NCBI GenBank assembly: GCA_049334165.1
Contig: JBEGHD010000012.1
Reading direction: 5' to 3' (one strand)
Source of the DNA: JBEGHD01 sp049334165
Lineage (GTDB): Bacteria; Bacteroidota; Bacteroidia; Flavobacteriales_D; Sanyastnellaceae
DNA length: 64,000 bases
Every line of letters starts with the position of its first letter. The first letter of the stretch is position 1. A model generated the notes under the pieces. The model made no database searches, was not told where the DNA came from, and saw only the letters and a list, made by a program, of their open reading frames with translations. This document shows positions 1-8,140 of the stretch, piece by piece. A program made the translations under genes and the position numbers.

Positions 1-135
1 TTGATAGCCGAAAGAGTAGATCGCGAATTGATTACTCTGGAAAATGGAAACTATTCAGGAGAAATCAGGCAAACATCGAGCATTGTTTTGATTGACCTGA
101 ACACACTTGAGGAGACTAAAATAAACCTGGAGTGA
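1..135 (+). CDS. C-terminal fragment of an unrecognised protein
   Basis: An open frame enters from the left edge and runs 44 codons to TGA at 133-135. The visible tail is mostly polar, with alternating short strand-like stretches (LITLENGNYSGEI, then SSIVLIDLNTLEE), which resembles the end of a beta-rich domain. No motif is recognised and the start lies outside the window. It ends 7 bp from the stop of the convergent DUF4924 gene. The frame could be fortuitous, but it is open from the edge and fits the gene-dense surroundings. Confidence 0.5.
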   Translation: MIAERVDRELITLENGNYSGEIRQTSSIVLIDLNTLEETKINLE

Positions 136-142
136 TTTCAGG

Positions 143-691
143 CTAATTCAAATTAAAATTCATTTCACCTTTTTTCATCGCCTTGTATTTTTGCGATAGG
201 TAAGCCATGAGCCTGCTAAAGGTTTCCATGGCTTTTTCGGTTTCCTGGGAGATATCGGCTTTTTTGAGTCGCAAAACCAACAAACCGTAAAGTGCAGTCA
301 GGCAAGTTTCCACATCGTTGGAAGTAGATCCACCTGCCTTTTGAAGGTAGGCCGCCATGTTGGGTTGAGCTTCGCTAAATAGCTCAATGTATTTTTTGTC
401 TTTGATAACGTTCAGCAGCGTGTTGTGCAGGTAGAACATCTCGCTGATGAGCTCGTTGATCTCGCTCAGGTTTCCCTTTTTCTCAATGCCCTCATCTTTC
501 ATGTCGGCCATGAGCTCCATAAACCAGCGTTTCTCTTTCTTGTAGTTTTCGTCAGACTCGGCATAAGATTGCACAAATCCCTCTACCATTTCTTTCTTGA
601 AATTGGCAGCGCGCACAAGGTCCTGCATCTGCCAGATGAAGAGAATATATTCGGCTATGTTTTCTTTTTTCTTTTGCTCGGCTACAATCAT
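143..691 (-). CDS. DUF4924 family protein
   Basis: This 182-residue soluble protein has no signal peptide or membrane segment. The N-terminus (MIVAEQKKKENIAEYILFIW) matches what I know of DUF4924, a Bacteroidota-restricted all-helical family of unknown function and about this length. The rest is predominantly charged helix, with an aromatic WFMELMADM segment near residue 57. It lies 3 bp downstream of the OmpH-like gene and is probably translated from the same transcript (order 1623 to 143: small protein, OmpH-like, DUF4924). The ATG start is the first in frame. No biochemical role can be assigned. Confidence 0.75.
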   Translation of the reverse strand: MIVAEQKKKENIAEYILFIWQMQDLVRAANFKKEMVEGFVQSYAESDENYKKEKRWFMELMADMKDEGIEKKGNLSEINELISEMFYLHNTLLNVIKDKKYIELFSEAQPNMAAYLQKAGGSTSNDVETCLTALYGLLVLRLKKADISQETEKAMETFSRLMAYLSQKYKAMKKGEMNFNLN

Positions 692-694
692 TTC

Positions 695-1378
695 TTACTC
701 CTTCGTAGGGTTTTTAGGTGCCGTTTCGGCTTCGTATTCGCGGTTTAGTCCTTCGAGTACTTCCTCAGTGATTTCGAGTGAATCGCTTGCCCAGAGCAAT
801 TGCCCGCCAGGCATGTAGCTCAAGATGATGTCGATATCGCGATCATCGCTGTAGCGGTCCAAAAAGTCGTTTACTTTTTCTGAAAACTGCATTTGCAATT
901 CTCGTTGCACCTGACTGAGAGAGTTCGCTTCTTCAGTTCTGAGCCTTTCTATTTGTTGCTGCAACTCTGCCACTTCCGCTTCGGCATCAATGTATTCCTG
1001 TTCGGAAGTGAATCCGCCAGATTGCGCTTTTTGCATCAACTCGTTGTAACGGTTTTGAGCTTTGTTCATCTCGCGTTTTACGCGGGCATCACTCTGACGA
1101 GTTCGCTGAATAAGTTCGTCCTCTTTTTCTTTCAAATACTTGTAGTTGGCGTCAATCGAATCGGAGTTTACGTAAGCAATCACCAGGTCTTTTTGGTAGA
1201 TCGAGGCGATGTCCAAAGTGTCTTTCAAAACCTCTTCAGGTTGATCTTCCTGCTCGGCAGTTTTTTCTACTTCGGGTTTGGTTTCTTCAGCCTCACCGGT
1301 AAACTCGCGGGCAAAAAGCACGGCCACGGCAATGAGCAGAACGATATTTAAAATCAGTGAAAGTGTACTCGATTTCAT
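695..1378 (-). CDS. OmpH/Skp-like periplasmic protein
   Basis: This 227-residue protein has an N-terminal hydrophobic segment (residues about 6-23, signal anchor or uncleaved signal), an acidic linker of about 35 residues, then a segment beginning near residue 68 (LVIAYVNSDSI) that matches the first strand of OmpH/Skp proteins. A long charged coiled coil follows (about 80-165), rich in Q, E, K and R, and then a closing strand region. Skp family members are trimeric periplasmic chaperones with coiled-coil tentacles for outer-membrane proteins. The acidic linker and retained anchor are less usual. Its ATG overlaps the stop of the upstream 82-codon gene (ATGA), so the two are probably translationally coupled. 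Confidence 0.75.
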   Translation of the reverse strand: MKSSTLSLILNIVLLIAVAVLFAREFTGEAEETKPEVEKTAEQEDQPEEVLKDTLDIASIYQKDLVIAYVNSDSIDANYKYLKEKEDELIQRTRQSDARVKREMNKAQNRYNELMQKAQSGGFTSEQEYIDAEAEVAELQQQIERLRTEEANSLSQVQRELQMQFSEKVNDFLDRYSDDRDIDIILSYMPGGQLLWASDSLEITEEVLEGLNREYEAETAPKNPTKE

Positions 1379-1623
1379 GAGTTGATATTTTTCTGGAATG
1401 TTTCGGCAAAGTCGGTGCGCATTTGCACAAACCGGCCGAGGATCGAATCTTTAAATTCCGGGGTAACTATTTTCTTTAACTCCTCAATGCCGGCCACTTC
1501 ACCCGAGTTGATTTTATACACCTGTTCGAACTGCCCGATCTCAAATTTGATCAGGTACTTTTCGTTCCACTTAAACAGTGTGATTTTCATCAACTCGTCT
1601 GGGATATCGCCAACTACTCGCAT
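1375..1623 (-). CDS. small conserved-looking protein of unknown function
   Basis: The gene encodes 82 residues from ATG at 1623. A longer version would need a TTG six codons upstream. The product is soluble with no cysteine and a plausible alpha/beta pattern (MKITLFKWNEKYLIKFEIGQ, then a helical second half ending QMRTDFAETFQKNINS). I do not recognise a characterised family. It overlaps the OmpH-like gene by 4 nt (ATGA), which argues that it is real and cotranscribed with OmpH-like and DUF4924. Confidence 0.65.
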   Translation of the reverse strand: MRVVGDIPDELMKITLFKWNEKYLIKFEIGQFEQVYKINSGEVAGIEELKKIVTPEFKDSILGRFVQMRTDFAETFQKNINS

Positions 1624-1712
1624 CGCTAAAATTTTTTGCAAAGATACGGTTTGAAAGGGAATGCCAAGTCCTTAACTCAGCAAGATTAGAAAGAGAAAAA
1701 GAAAGCAGTGAA

Positions 1713-3179
1713 CTATCTGGCAACAACGAGTTTCTGGACTTCCCGATGATCGTCATTTGAAACAGTCACGAAATAAATTCCTTCAGCGAAATTTTGTAGA
1801 TAGACAGCAACGCTTTTGGCTGGAAGGCAGTCTTTCGCTTCGACCAGTTTTCCTGATAGATTTTTGATTTCGATGCGATTGAAAGAAAAGCCATCGCTCT
1901 TGATTTTCACACTTTCCGAGGCCGGATTTGGGAAAATTTGAATGTCTTTTTTGTTTGCACTGAAGTTGTTTGTGCTGAGACCGACTACTGCCGGATCGTA
2001 TTTCACGAAGAGGAGCTCAACTGAGTTGTCGGAGGAGAATTCTTTAGCGATTCCCAAAAGAGCATGTTCATTTGCAAATACTCGATAGAGTCGATATGTA
2101 TTTGAGCTTTCGTAAAAATGATCAGTCCACAGAATGTTAAGTGAAGTATCTATCGTGGCAAAAAACAACCCACTACCGACCTGCAGATTTCCATCGTGTT
2201 CGTCTTGCAACATTGATCCCAACCCCAAAACATTTGCGTGAAGGTTTAAAGTTTGGTAAACCGTACGAGCTTCAAATTCAGGCAGCTCGATAAATAAAGA
2301 ATCAGCCACATTTCCCGATGCGTCAATCTTCCACAAATGATTGTCGAAAAGCAGATCCTCGTTTTCCGTGAATCGCATGGACTGAATGAATTGGTGATCG
2401 CCAGTGCTGATGCTGCTATTAAAGAACACAGAATTCCATGCCGGTACACCGATATCGTAAAATTGATTGAAATTATATTCATTAATAAATTGAAGGTCAG
2501 AATCTAAAATTGTCGTTTCATTCATCATCGAAATATGAATATTGCTGCCTATCAATTCTGATGCGAAGCCGGTTGTGAAAAATGGGTACTCCTCCCAATC
2601 TTGATCTACCCAGGTTGAACCAGTAATCTCTAAACTGTTGTTGGTTTTCATCAAATACACATCAGTGTTCGCAGGAGTGAGTCTGAGTCCTGCGTGGACT
2701 AAATCACCCGATTCTAATTGAAGAATTTTCCAATGCTCATAAAAGTCCTGATTGGAGAGTTCTGATTCTGTTAAGTCATGATTGATCAATTGTAAATCTT
2801 GTGAGACCGTAATTCGACACAAGTAGAGTTTCGTTTCTGTAGGTAGAGTCACGATTCCTAGAATGTGAAGCTCATCTTCCACTACCACGACCTTTGCGAG
2901 GTTGACGACCTGAGTGCCGAATAGTTCATGAAAATTAAATGTGGCACTTAACTGAGAAGACATCGTTTCCATGTCAATTTTCTCAATGGTCAATAGAGAG
3001 TCCATTTCATTGTGCAAAACAAAAGACTTATCGTTTATCAGAATAGCATCCAGGAACTGCCTTGATTGAAAATCTCCGTCAATTGGATAAGCTAGTTCTA
3101 GGTCTTGCCCAACGACTAATCTAGCGAATAATGAGATTAGGATAACTAGCGTGAGGTTTTTGAGGTTACAATTATTCAT
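1713..3179 (-). CDS. T9SS type A sorting-domain secreted protein
   Basis: This is a 488-residue secreted protein. A signal peptide (hydrophobic core about 8-22, cleavage near VVGQ) is followed by about 380 residues of alternating strands without a recognised catalytic motif. The C-terminal 75 residues are a typical Por/T9SS type A sorting domain: IQIFPNPASESVKIKS, a strand with LSGKLV, then GIYFVTVSNDDHREVQKLVV. Such domains direct export across the outer membrane and covalent attachment to the surface. It overlaps the upstream lipoprotein gene by 8 nt, so both are probably made together. The substrate or role of the N-terminal part is unknown. Confidence 0.85.
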   Translation of the reverse strand: MNNCNLKNLTLVILISLFARLVVGQDLELAYPIDGDFQSRQFLDAILINDKSFVLHNEMDSLLTIEKIDMETMSSQLSATFNFHELFGTQVVNLAKVVVVEDELHILGIVTLPTETKLYLCRITVSQDLQLINHDLTESELSNQDFYEHWKILQLESGDLVHAGLRLTPANTDVYLMKTNNSLEITGSTWVDQDWEEYPFFTTGFASELIGSNIHISMMNETTILDSDLQFINEYNFNQFYDIGVPAWNSVFFNSSISTGDHQFIQSMRFTENEDLLFDNHLWKIDASGNVADSLFIELPEFEARTVYQTLNLHANVLGLGSMLQDEHDGNLQVGSGLFFATIDTSLNILWTDHFYESSNTYRLYRVFANEHALLGIAKEFSSDNSVELLFVKYDPAVVGLSTNNFSANKKDIQIFPNPASESVKIKSDGFSFNRIEIKNLSGKLVEAKDCLPAKSVAVYLQNFAEGIYFVTVSNDDHREVQKLVVAR

Positions 3180-4302
3180 AGACCTTCAATCCAAGCTTGT
3201 ATTCGAATTTATGCCCCATTGTATAAGTATTTATAGTCTCACCAGGAGGTGCTACAGGTGTGCAGTCACCTACGTAGTTTAGATAAGCCACAGCATTTCT
3301 GTTGATTCCAAGAGCTTGATTCTCAGCAATTCTCCAGGCTAAGTATTCTTGGACTTTTTCCATGTAAGTATTCATTCTATCACCAGTGACACATGCAAAT
3401 AATTCAGACGGTTGAGAGTGCGGATACAAGTTGTTATAATAATAGACTCCTTCATTTTGCCATAAGTGATCGAGACAGCCCCAAGTTGCATAAGGAATTT
3501 CTACGCAGTTTTCATTTGGATACAATGTTGCAAAGTCCCAATGTGAAACCCAATAAAGAATAGTTACATTCTCAAAGTGGTATTCTTCTTCGCGCTGTAG
3601 AAGGGGGAAGTAATACTCATTCAACTCTGAATTAATAGCTTTCCAACTTCTTTTTGTAGCGGAAGAACACCCACCATTATATGGTTGATTATAGCAATTA
3701 GGAGCAGGGTTTTGAGCTTGCGGAATACCAATAGAATAATACTTTTCTTCAGGGTCAAACTCATTAAACGCATCTATCCAGTTCGTATTAATTGGAGCGG
3801 TGTCAACTGCCGCCAGCAAAGTCACTTCACCACTCCCTGTTGAGTTAATGTGCAAGTCGACAAGGTTGACGCCAAATCCGCTTGTCAATTTATTGTCAAT
3901 GAATTGATTAACCTCAGACATGAGCTGAAATAAATCCGTCTCATGAATCATTTTAGTCCCGTTCTCATCAAAAGACGTCAGTGAGAAACTCTCGGTATAC
4001 CTTGAAATATTTCGAGTGTCTAATGACTCTGGTTCACCTCTCAAAAAGTTTAATGATGCTTCTGAAAGAAACAGAGCTTCTTGTAAAGTATACGTTTCTG
4101 TAGAATTACGTTGGTTTGGGTTTTCAAATTTTTCTGCAGTTTCAGCAACCCACCTTTTAGAAGTTTCAGGGTCAATATTCAAGTATTGATCCTTTGAGAA
4201 GTCATAACTGTTCGATTTCTTGAATTCAGTTTCTTTTTCACAACTAGTGACTCCAAGAAAAGCAAGGAGCAATATTGAGTAAAATAGCTTAGAGTTGTTC
4301 AT
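3172..4302 (-). CDS. lipoprotein of unknown function
   Basis: This is a 376-residue protein with a lipoprotein signal: hydrophobic LLLAFLGVTSC with the acceptor cysteine at residue 21, followed by acidic/lysine residues. The mature part begins with a polar linker. Its second half has several cysteines (in NCYNQPYNGGC, NENC, WGCLDH, FACVTGD, GDC) that could form disulfides, and many aromatic residues. No known family is recognised. It overlaps the downstream T9SS protein gene by 8 nt, suggesting a lipoprotein/secreted-protein pair made from one mRNA. The DNA is visibly AT-richer than the housekeeping genes nearby. Confidence 0.7.
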   Translation of the reverse strand: MNNSKLFYSILLLAFLGVTSCEKETEFKKSNSYDFSKDQYLNIDPETSKRWVAETAEKFENPNQRNSTETYTLQEALFLSEASLNFLRGEPESLDTRNISRYTESFSLTSFDENGTKMIHETDLFQLMSEVNQFIDNKLTSGFGVNLVDLHINSTGSGEVTLLAAVDTAPINTNWIDAFNEFDPEEKYYSIGIPQAQNPAPNCYNQPYNGGCSSATKRSWKAINSELNEYYFPLLQREEEYHFENVTILYWVSHWDFATLYPNENCVEIPYATWGCLDHLWQNEGVYYYNNLYPHSQPSELFACVTGDRMNTYMEKVQEYLAWRIAENQALGINRNAVAYLNYVGDCTPVAPPGETINTYTMGHKFEYKLGLKVYE

Positions 4303-4393
4303 AGATATAGTTTTTTAGTTAGTTCGAATACAGCTCTAACTTAATAAAAATTCTTTCATTTAAATCGTGAAGCATTGAAATTTAACGTAATAA

Positions 4394-5320
4394 ATGAGCG
4401 AAAGACTTTTCAAAAACCAACTTGTAGCGGAGCTCGCCTGGGTGATTGGCAGCGTGCCGCTGATGAACGGCCACGTTCCCAAACAGCGGTTTGACGTGCT
4501 GGACGAAACCTGGTTTCGCGAGCAGTACAACCTCCACATCGACTGGCTTCACGAGCTCGACAGCAACCCCGAGCCGCTTAAAGAAGCGTTGCAAACCGAA
4601 CACAAACTTTTGCTCGGCAAACGCTTCGAGCGATTGGTGGAATTTTGGATTACCAACAGCTCGCAGTTTGAGTTGCTGCTGGCCAACCGACAGTTGACTT
4701 CTACTGCCGGCACTCACGGTGAAATCGACTACGTGATAAAAGAACTCGCAACGGGCCGATTGATGCACCTAGAAGTGGCTTGCAAGTTTTACCTGGGTTT
4801 CAACAATTCACCGCAGTGGAGTCATTGGATTGGTCCAAATGGAAAAGACAAACTCCGCTACAAAATGGACAAGCTCGATCGTCAGCTAGAGATTTTCAGT
4901 ACCGAAGCCGGAAGGCAGGTGCTCGAAGAAAACAGATGGAAAAAGCCCGATCCGGTGCTGATGATGAAGGGCTACTTTTTTCATCATTTTAAAAACATGG
5001 CAAAGGCAAAATCGCCAAAGTATTCGACAAGTCGCTATCCGACAGGCTGGTTTGCTTTCGAGAAGGAAGTAGATCAGTTTTTCAAGGGAAATACGCTCTG
5101 GGTGGCGCTGCCGAAGAAAAGCTGGCTGGCTCTGTTTAATCGCTCGGTAGACGAAAGAGTAGAGACGTGGAATGCAACAGAAGTTAAAAAGAAAGTAAAG
5201 GGACTTTTGTCAGAATTTGGTCGATCAGTGATGCTGGTTCAGGTGGTGGAGCAAGGCGAAAGGCTGGTTGAAGTGAATCGTGGGTTTGTGGTGAGGAATA
5301 GTTGGCCGGAACGCTCCTGA
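4394..5320 (+). CDS. DUF1853 family protein
   Basis: The 308-residue cytosolic protein matches DUF1853: an N-terminal helical region (KNQLVAELAWVIGSVPL), the LGKRFERLVEFWI segment near residue 75, and a central stretch GEIDYVIKE...MHLEVACKFYLG, followed by WIGPNGKDKL near residue 143. The D-x(n)-ExxxK arrangement (GEIDY, then HLEVACKF) resembles the PD-(D/E)XK nuclease fold, to which I believe this family has been linked; activity is not established here. It stands alone, divergent from the lipoprotein gene and 270 bp before aroE. Its DNA is clearly richer in G+C than the secreted-protein genes to its left. Confidence 0.75.
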   Translation: MSERLFKNQLVAELAWVIGSVPLMNGHVPKQRFDVLDETWFREQYNLHIDWLHELDSNPEPLKEALQTEHKLLLGKRFERLVEFWITNSSQFELLLANRQLTSTAGTHGEIDYVIKELATGRLMHLEVACKFYLGFNNSPQWSHWIGPNGKDKLRYKMDKLDRQLEIFSTEAGRQVLEENRWKKPDPVLMMKGYFFHHFKNMAKAKSPKYSTSRYPTGWFAFEKEVDQFFKGNTLWVALPKKSWLALFNRSVDERVETWNATEVKKKVKGLLSEFGRSVMLVQVVEQGERLVEVNRGFVVRNSWPERS

Positions 5321-5594
5321 AAATTCTTTTCAGTCGTGATGTAAATCTTCCTTCGGTCGATGGTGAAAAGTGGAGATAAGGTTGTTTGGTGTTGGCTCGT
5401 TTTTGCCATTGTTCCTTCTAGTGGATGAGTTGTGGTGTATCAAATTTCTGGAGACAAGCAGAGACAAAGTTGAAATAAAGTTGTGGAGTGGCTATCACCC
5501 GCGCAACTTTATATCTACCTTATCTAACCGAATGTAGTGAGGCTTTTCTCGCGACCGGTAGGGAGCATACCTCCCATTTCCCTATCCTTGCATC

Positions 5595-6326
5595 ATGAAA
5601 AAATTCGGACTCATTGGCAAAAGTTTGTCTCATTCGTTTTCGCAGAAGTTTTTTACTGAGAAGTGGAAAAAAGAAGGGCTGACAGATCATGGTTACGAGC
5701 TTTACGAATTGGCTGAAATCGGTGAGTTTAAGTCGCTGATTGAGGAGAATGAGTTTTCTGGTCTCAACGTGACTATTCCCTACAAAGAGTCTGTGATTCC
5801 TTTTTTGGATGAACTGAGCGATGAAGCCGAAAAGATCGGAGCAGTTAATACGATTGATTTTCGCGATGGCAAAACGATCGGCCACAACACCGATGTCTAC
5901 GGATTTCGTCAATCCATCAAACCATTTTTGGCAAATCACCACGAGCGGGCACTGGTGCTGGGCACGGGTGGTGCGGCAAAGGCCGTGGCCTACGGACTGC
6001 GTCAGCTCGGCATCGACAGCCTTTTTGTTTCGCGAACCCCCGAAGGCGAGCGCCAGGTGAGCTACAAAGATCTCAACGAGAACGCAGTAAAGCACTGGCC
6101 GTTGATCGTGAACGCGACACCGCTGGGTACTTTCCCGAAGGTGGAGGAGAAGCCGGAGATTCCCTACGAGTTTTTGACCGGTCGCAACTTGATCTTTGAC
6201 TTGGTTTACAACCCGGAAGAGACTGCTTTCCTAAAAGCCGGGAAAGCCAAAGGAGCACTCACTTCCAACGGAATCAACATGCTACACCTCCAGGCCGAAA
6301 AAGCCTGGGAAATTTGGGGGGGTTGA
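5595..6326 (+). CDS. aroE: shikimate dehydrogenase (NADP+)
   Basis: AroE reduces 3-dehydroshikimate to shikimate in aromatic amino acid synthesis. The 243 residues carry the full set of family motifs: GKSLSHSFSQ for substrate binding (residues 8-17), NVTIPYKE with the catalytic lysine (about 58-65), IGAVNTI, GHNTDVYGF, the nucleotide-binding LGTGGAAKAV (about 121-130), and VNATPLG. The length is slightly below the usual 260-280, as is common in Bacteroidota. A TATCCTTG box a few bases before ATG resembles the -7 element, so the leader is probably very short. It is not in an obvious operon; the flanking genes are unrelated. Confidence 0.95.
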   Translation: MKKFGLIGKSLSHSFSQKFFTEKWKKEGLTDHGYELYELAEIGEFKSLIEENEFSGLNVTIPYKESVIPFLDELSDEAEKIGAVNTIDFRDGKTIGHNTDVYGFRQSIKPFLANHHERALVLGTGGAAKAVAYGLRQLGIDSLFVSRTPEGERQVSYKDLNENAVKHWPLIVNATPLGTFPKVEEKPEIPYEFLTGRNLIFDLVYNPEETAFLKAGKAKGALTSNGINMLHLQAEKAWEIWGG

Positions 6327-6453
6327 GAAAGTAATTCTTTACAACTGAGCTTTATAAAACATACTGAAACAAGTTCAGCACAGGTTGAAGAGAATTAAGG
6401 AGTGAAGGGTCATTAAGGTCTTAATGTTTCAATGTTCCGTAGCTGCGCGCTAT

Positions 6454-6491
6454 CTCCCTCTGGAGGGAGTACCCGCAGGGGGAGGGAGGAC
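6454..6491. repeat. GC-rich palindromic intergenic repeat
   Basis: A self-complementary stretch (CTCCCTCTGGAGGGAG) is followed by a purine-rich CGCAGGGGGAGGGAGG tail in the gap between two convergent genes. Short repeats of this style are frequent in Bacteroidota intergenic DNA. It may serve as a bidirectional transcription end point, but there is no T-tract. Confidence 0.5.
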
Positions 6492-6500
6492 GAGGACGCA

Positions 6501-6758
6501 TTAGTCACCTAGTCCCAAATCACCATCTAGATCCAAATTATCCATGTACTCCTGCAGCGCATCCTTATTGGTAAGGATCTCGATGTAGTCGATTGTGCGA
6601 AAACCGAGTCGCTGCCACACTTCCACTTTGAGGTCGCCCAGCAGATAGAGATGGACGTTATAGCTGCCAAAAAACCGCGAAACCACAAACTCACCGTTTT
6701 TGCGGAGAGCTTCGTACCGTTCCATTCTGGTAAGTAGGTTGAATTCTTTTGCGGTCAT
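6501..6758 (-). CDS. small protein of unknown function
   Basis: The gene encodes 85 residues from ATG at 6758 (MTAKEFNLLTRMERYEALRK). An earlier TTG-type start would add a cysteine-rich 25-residue extension that looks like untranslated leader. The product has a helix at the start, then a strand pair (GEFVVSRFFGSYNVHLYLL), then VEVWQRLGFRTIDYIEIL and an acidic tail ending LDLDGDLGLGD. I do not recognise a named family with confidence. It is divergent from the Dph6-like gene, sharing a 68-bp upstream region, and ends next to a GC-rich repeat. Confidence 0.65.
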   Translation of the reverse strand: MTAKEFNLLTRMERYEALRKNGEFVVSRFFGSYNVHLYLLGDLKVEVWQRLGFRTIDYIEILTNKDALQEYMDNLDLDGDLGLGD

Positions 6759-6826
6759 GAGCTTATACCAATCTTGCAGAATACAACAATAAAACATTAA
6801 AATTGATCTCTGAAAAGACAACCGAA

Positions 6827-7525
6827 ATGGCAAGAACAGAGACCGTTTTTATGAACTGGAGTGGAGGCAAGGACTCCTCGCTGGCGCTTTACGAACTGCA
6901 GAAACGAGGTGCGAAAGTTTCCACTTTGCTCACCACCATCAGCATGCCTCAAAAGAGAATTACCATGCACGGAGTGGGCGAGGAGCTGCTCGACAGACAA
7001 GCCGAGGCCATTGGTGTGCCGTTGCAGAAAGTCTACCTGGATGCTGCAGACATGGAGAGCTACAATCGGGTGATGCAAAAAGCCATGGACAAGCGAATAG
7101 AGGCAGGCGACCGGAAAGCTGTTTTTGGAGATATTTTTCTCGAAGATCTCAGAAGGTATCGCGAGGAACAAATCCGCAAAGTTGGACTTGAAGCCGAATT
7201 TCCATTGTGGCACCGTGACACGGCTAAACTTGCCAGGGAATTTGTCGAAGTAGGATTTAAATCGATTTGCGTGTGTGTCGACCTTTCCGTTTTAGATGCT
7301 TCTTTTTGCGGTCGAGAGATGGACGCTTCATTCTTTGCCGATCTGCCAAAAGAAGTCGATCCGTGTGGAGAAAATGGCGAGTTCCATTCTTTCGTTTACG
7401 ATGGCCCGATTTTCAACAAAGCTGTGAAAGTGGACAAAGGAGAGTTAATTGAAAAGTCCTACCCCGATCCAACTAATGAAGGAGGGGAGAAGCGGTTTTT
7501 ATTTTGTGAGTTATTTTCAGCTTAA
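6827..7525 (+). CDS. Dph6-related ATP pyrophosphatase (adenine nucleotide alpha-hydrolase)
   Basis: This 232-residue protein of the ATP-pyrophosphatase (PP-loop/HUP) superfamily has the N-terminal NWSGGKDSSLALYEL motif and the conserved C-terminal CGENGEFHSFVYDGP motif of the diphthine-ammonia ligase (Dph6) family. Bacteria lack diphthamide, so the substrate is not diphthine. Related bacterial proteins are thought to adenylate and amidate an unknown acid. The start is placed at the ATG ahead of ARTETVF; the TTG eight codons earlier is unlikely. It stands alone, ahead of the toxin-antitoxin pair. Confidence 0.85.
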   Translation: MARTETVFMNWSGGKDSSLALYELQKRGAKVSTLLTTISMPQKRITMHGVGEELLDRQAEAIGVPLQKVYLDAADMESYNRVMQKAMDKRIEAGDRKAVFGDIFLEDLRRYREEQIRKVGLEAEFPLWHRDTAKLAREFVEVGFKSICVCVDLSVLDASFCGREMDASFFADLPKEVDPCGENGEFHSFVYDGPIFNKAVKVDKGELIEKSYPDPTNEGGEKRFLFCELFSA

Positions 7526-7572
7526 AGCTTTTTAATTAAACTCGTATATTTAACAAGCAAAATAGTATTGAC

Positions 7573-7794
7573 ATGGTCAACTTCAAAAAATATATTTCCA
7601 TAGACCCAAGTGTAAGATTCGGAAAGCCATGTGTGACAGGTACTCGAATCTCTGTGTACGATGTTTTGAGTTGGTTGGCAAGTGGAATGACAATAGAAGA
7701 GATTAAGGCCGATTTCCCTGAGTTAAACGATGAGCAAATTCGCGCTTGCCTCGCTTATGCAGCCAATCGTGAGAACAAAATCAGAGTCGCTTAG
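7573..7794 (+). CDS. DUF433 family antitoxin
   Basis: The 73-residue product has the DUF433 signature: ISIDPSVRFGKPCVTGTRISVYDVLSWLASG followed by a helix-turn-helix-like MTIEEIKADFPELNDEQIRACLAYA (given here in two adjoining pieces). Such proteins are the antitoxin halves of VapBC-like modules and are expected to bind DNA as well as the partner. The stop codon overlaps the GTG start of the DUF5615 gene by one base (TAGTG), a typical toxin-antitoxin coupling. A TATATTTA stretch at about 7545 could be its -7 promoter box. Confidence 0.88.
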   Translation: MVNFKKYISIDPSVRFGKPCVTGTRISVYDVLSWLASGMTIEEIKADFPELNDEQIRACLAYAANRENKIRVA

Positions 7795-8135
7795 TGAAAT
7801 TGCTTTTTGACCAGAATATTTCTTTTCGAATCATTCCAAAAATCAAGGAGATTTTTCCCGAATCTATTCAAGTAAGAGAGGCTGGATTAGAAAATTCCAC
7901 TGACATCCAGATCTGGGATTTTGCCAGAATAAAAGGTTATACCATTGTTACTTTTGATGCTGACTTCTATGAATTGGCCAATATAAAAGGGATCCCTCCC
8001 AAAATAATTTGGCTGAGAATGGGAAACACCTCTACAACTTCCATTTCTGAGAAATTAAGGTCCTTTCAAAATGTGATTGTGGATTTCGTTGTAGACGCTA
8101 AATTTGAAGAGGTCGCTTGTCTTGAAATTGATTAA
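7794..8135 (+). CDS. DUF5615 PIN-like toxin
   Basis: This 113-residue protein matches the DUF5615/Mut7-C PIN-like family. It starts KLLFDQNISFRI with the first acidic metal-binding residue of a PIN fold, has a central ENSTDIQIWDFARIKGYTIV segment, the second acidic cluster TFDADFYELA, and a later PKIIWLRMGN strand. PIN-domain toxins are Mg-dependent ribonucleases. Translation starts at GTG overlapping the antitoxin stop, so toxin output depends on antitoxin translation. It ends 5 bp before the convergent DUF1206 gene. Both halves look intact, so the module may be active. Confidence 0.88.
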   Translation: MKLLFDQNISFRIIPKIKEIFPESIQVREAGLENSTDIQIWDFARIKGYTIVTFDADFYELANIKGIPPKIIWLRMGNTSTTSISEKLRSFQNVIVDFVVDAKFEEVACLEID

Positions 8136-8140
8136 CTCAA

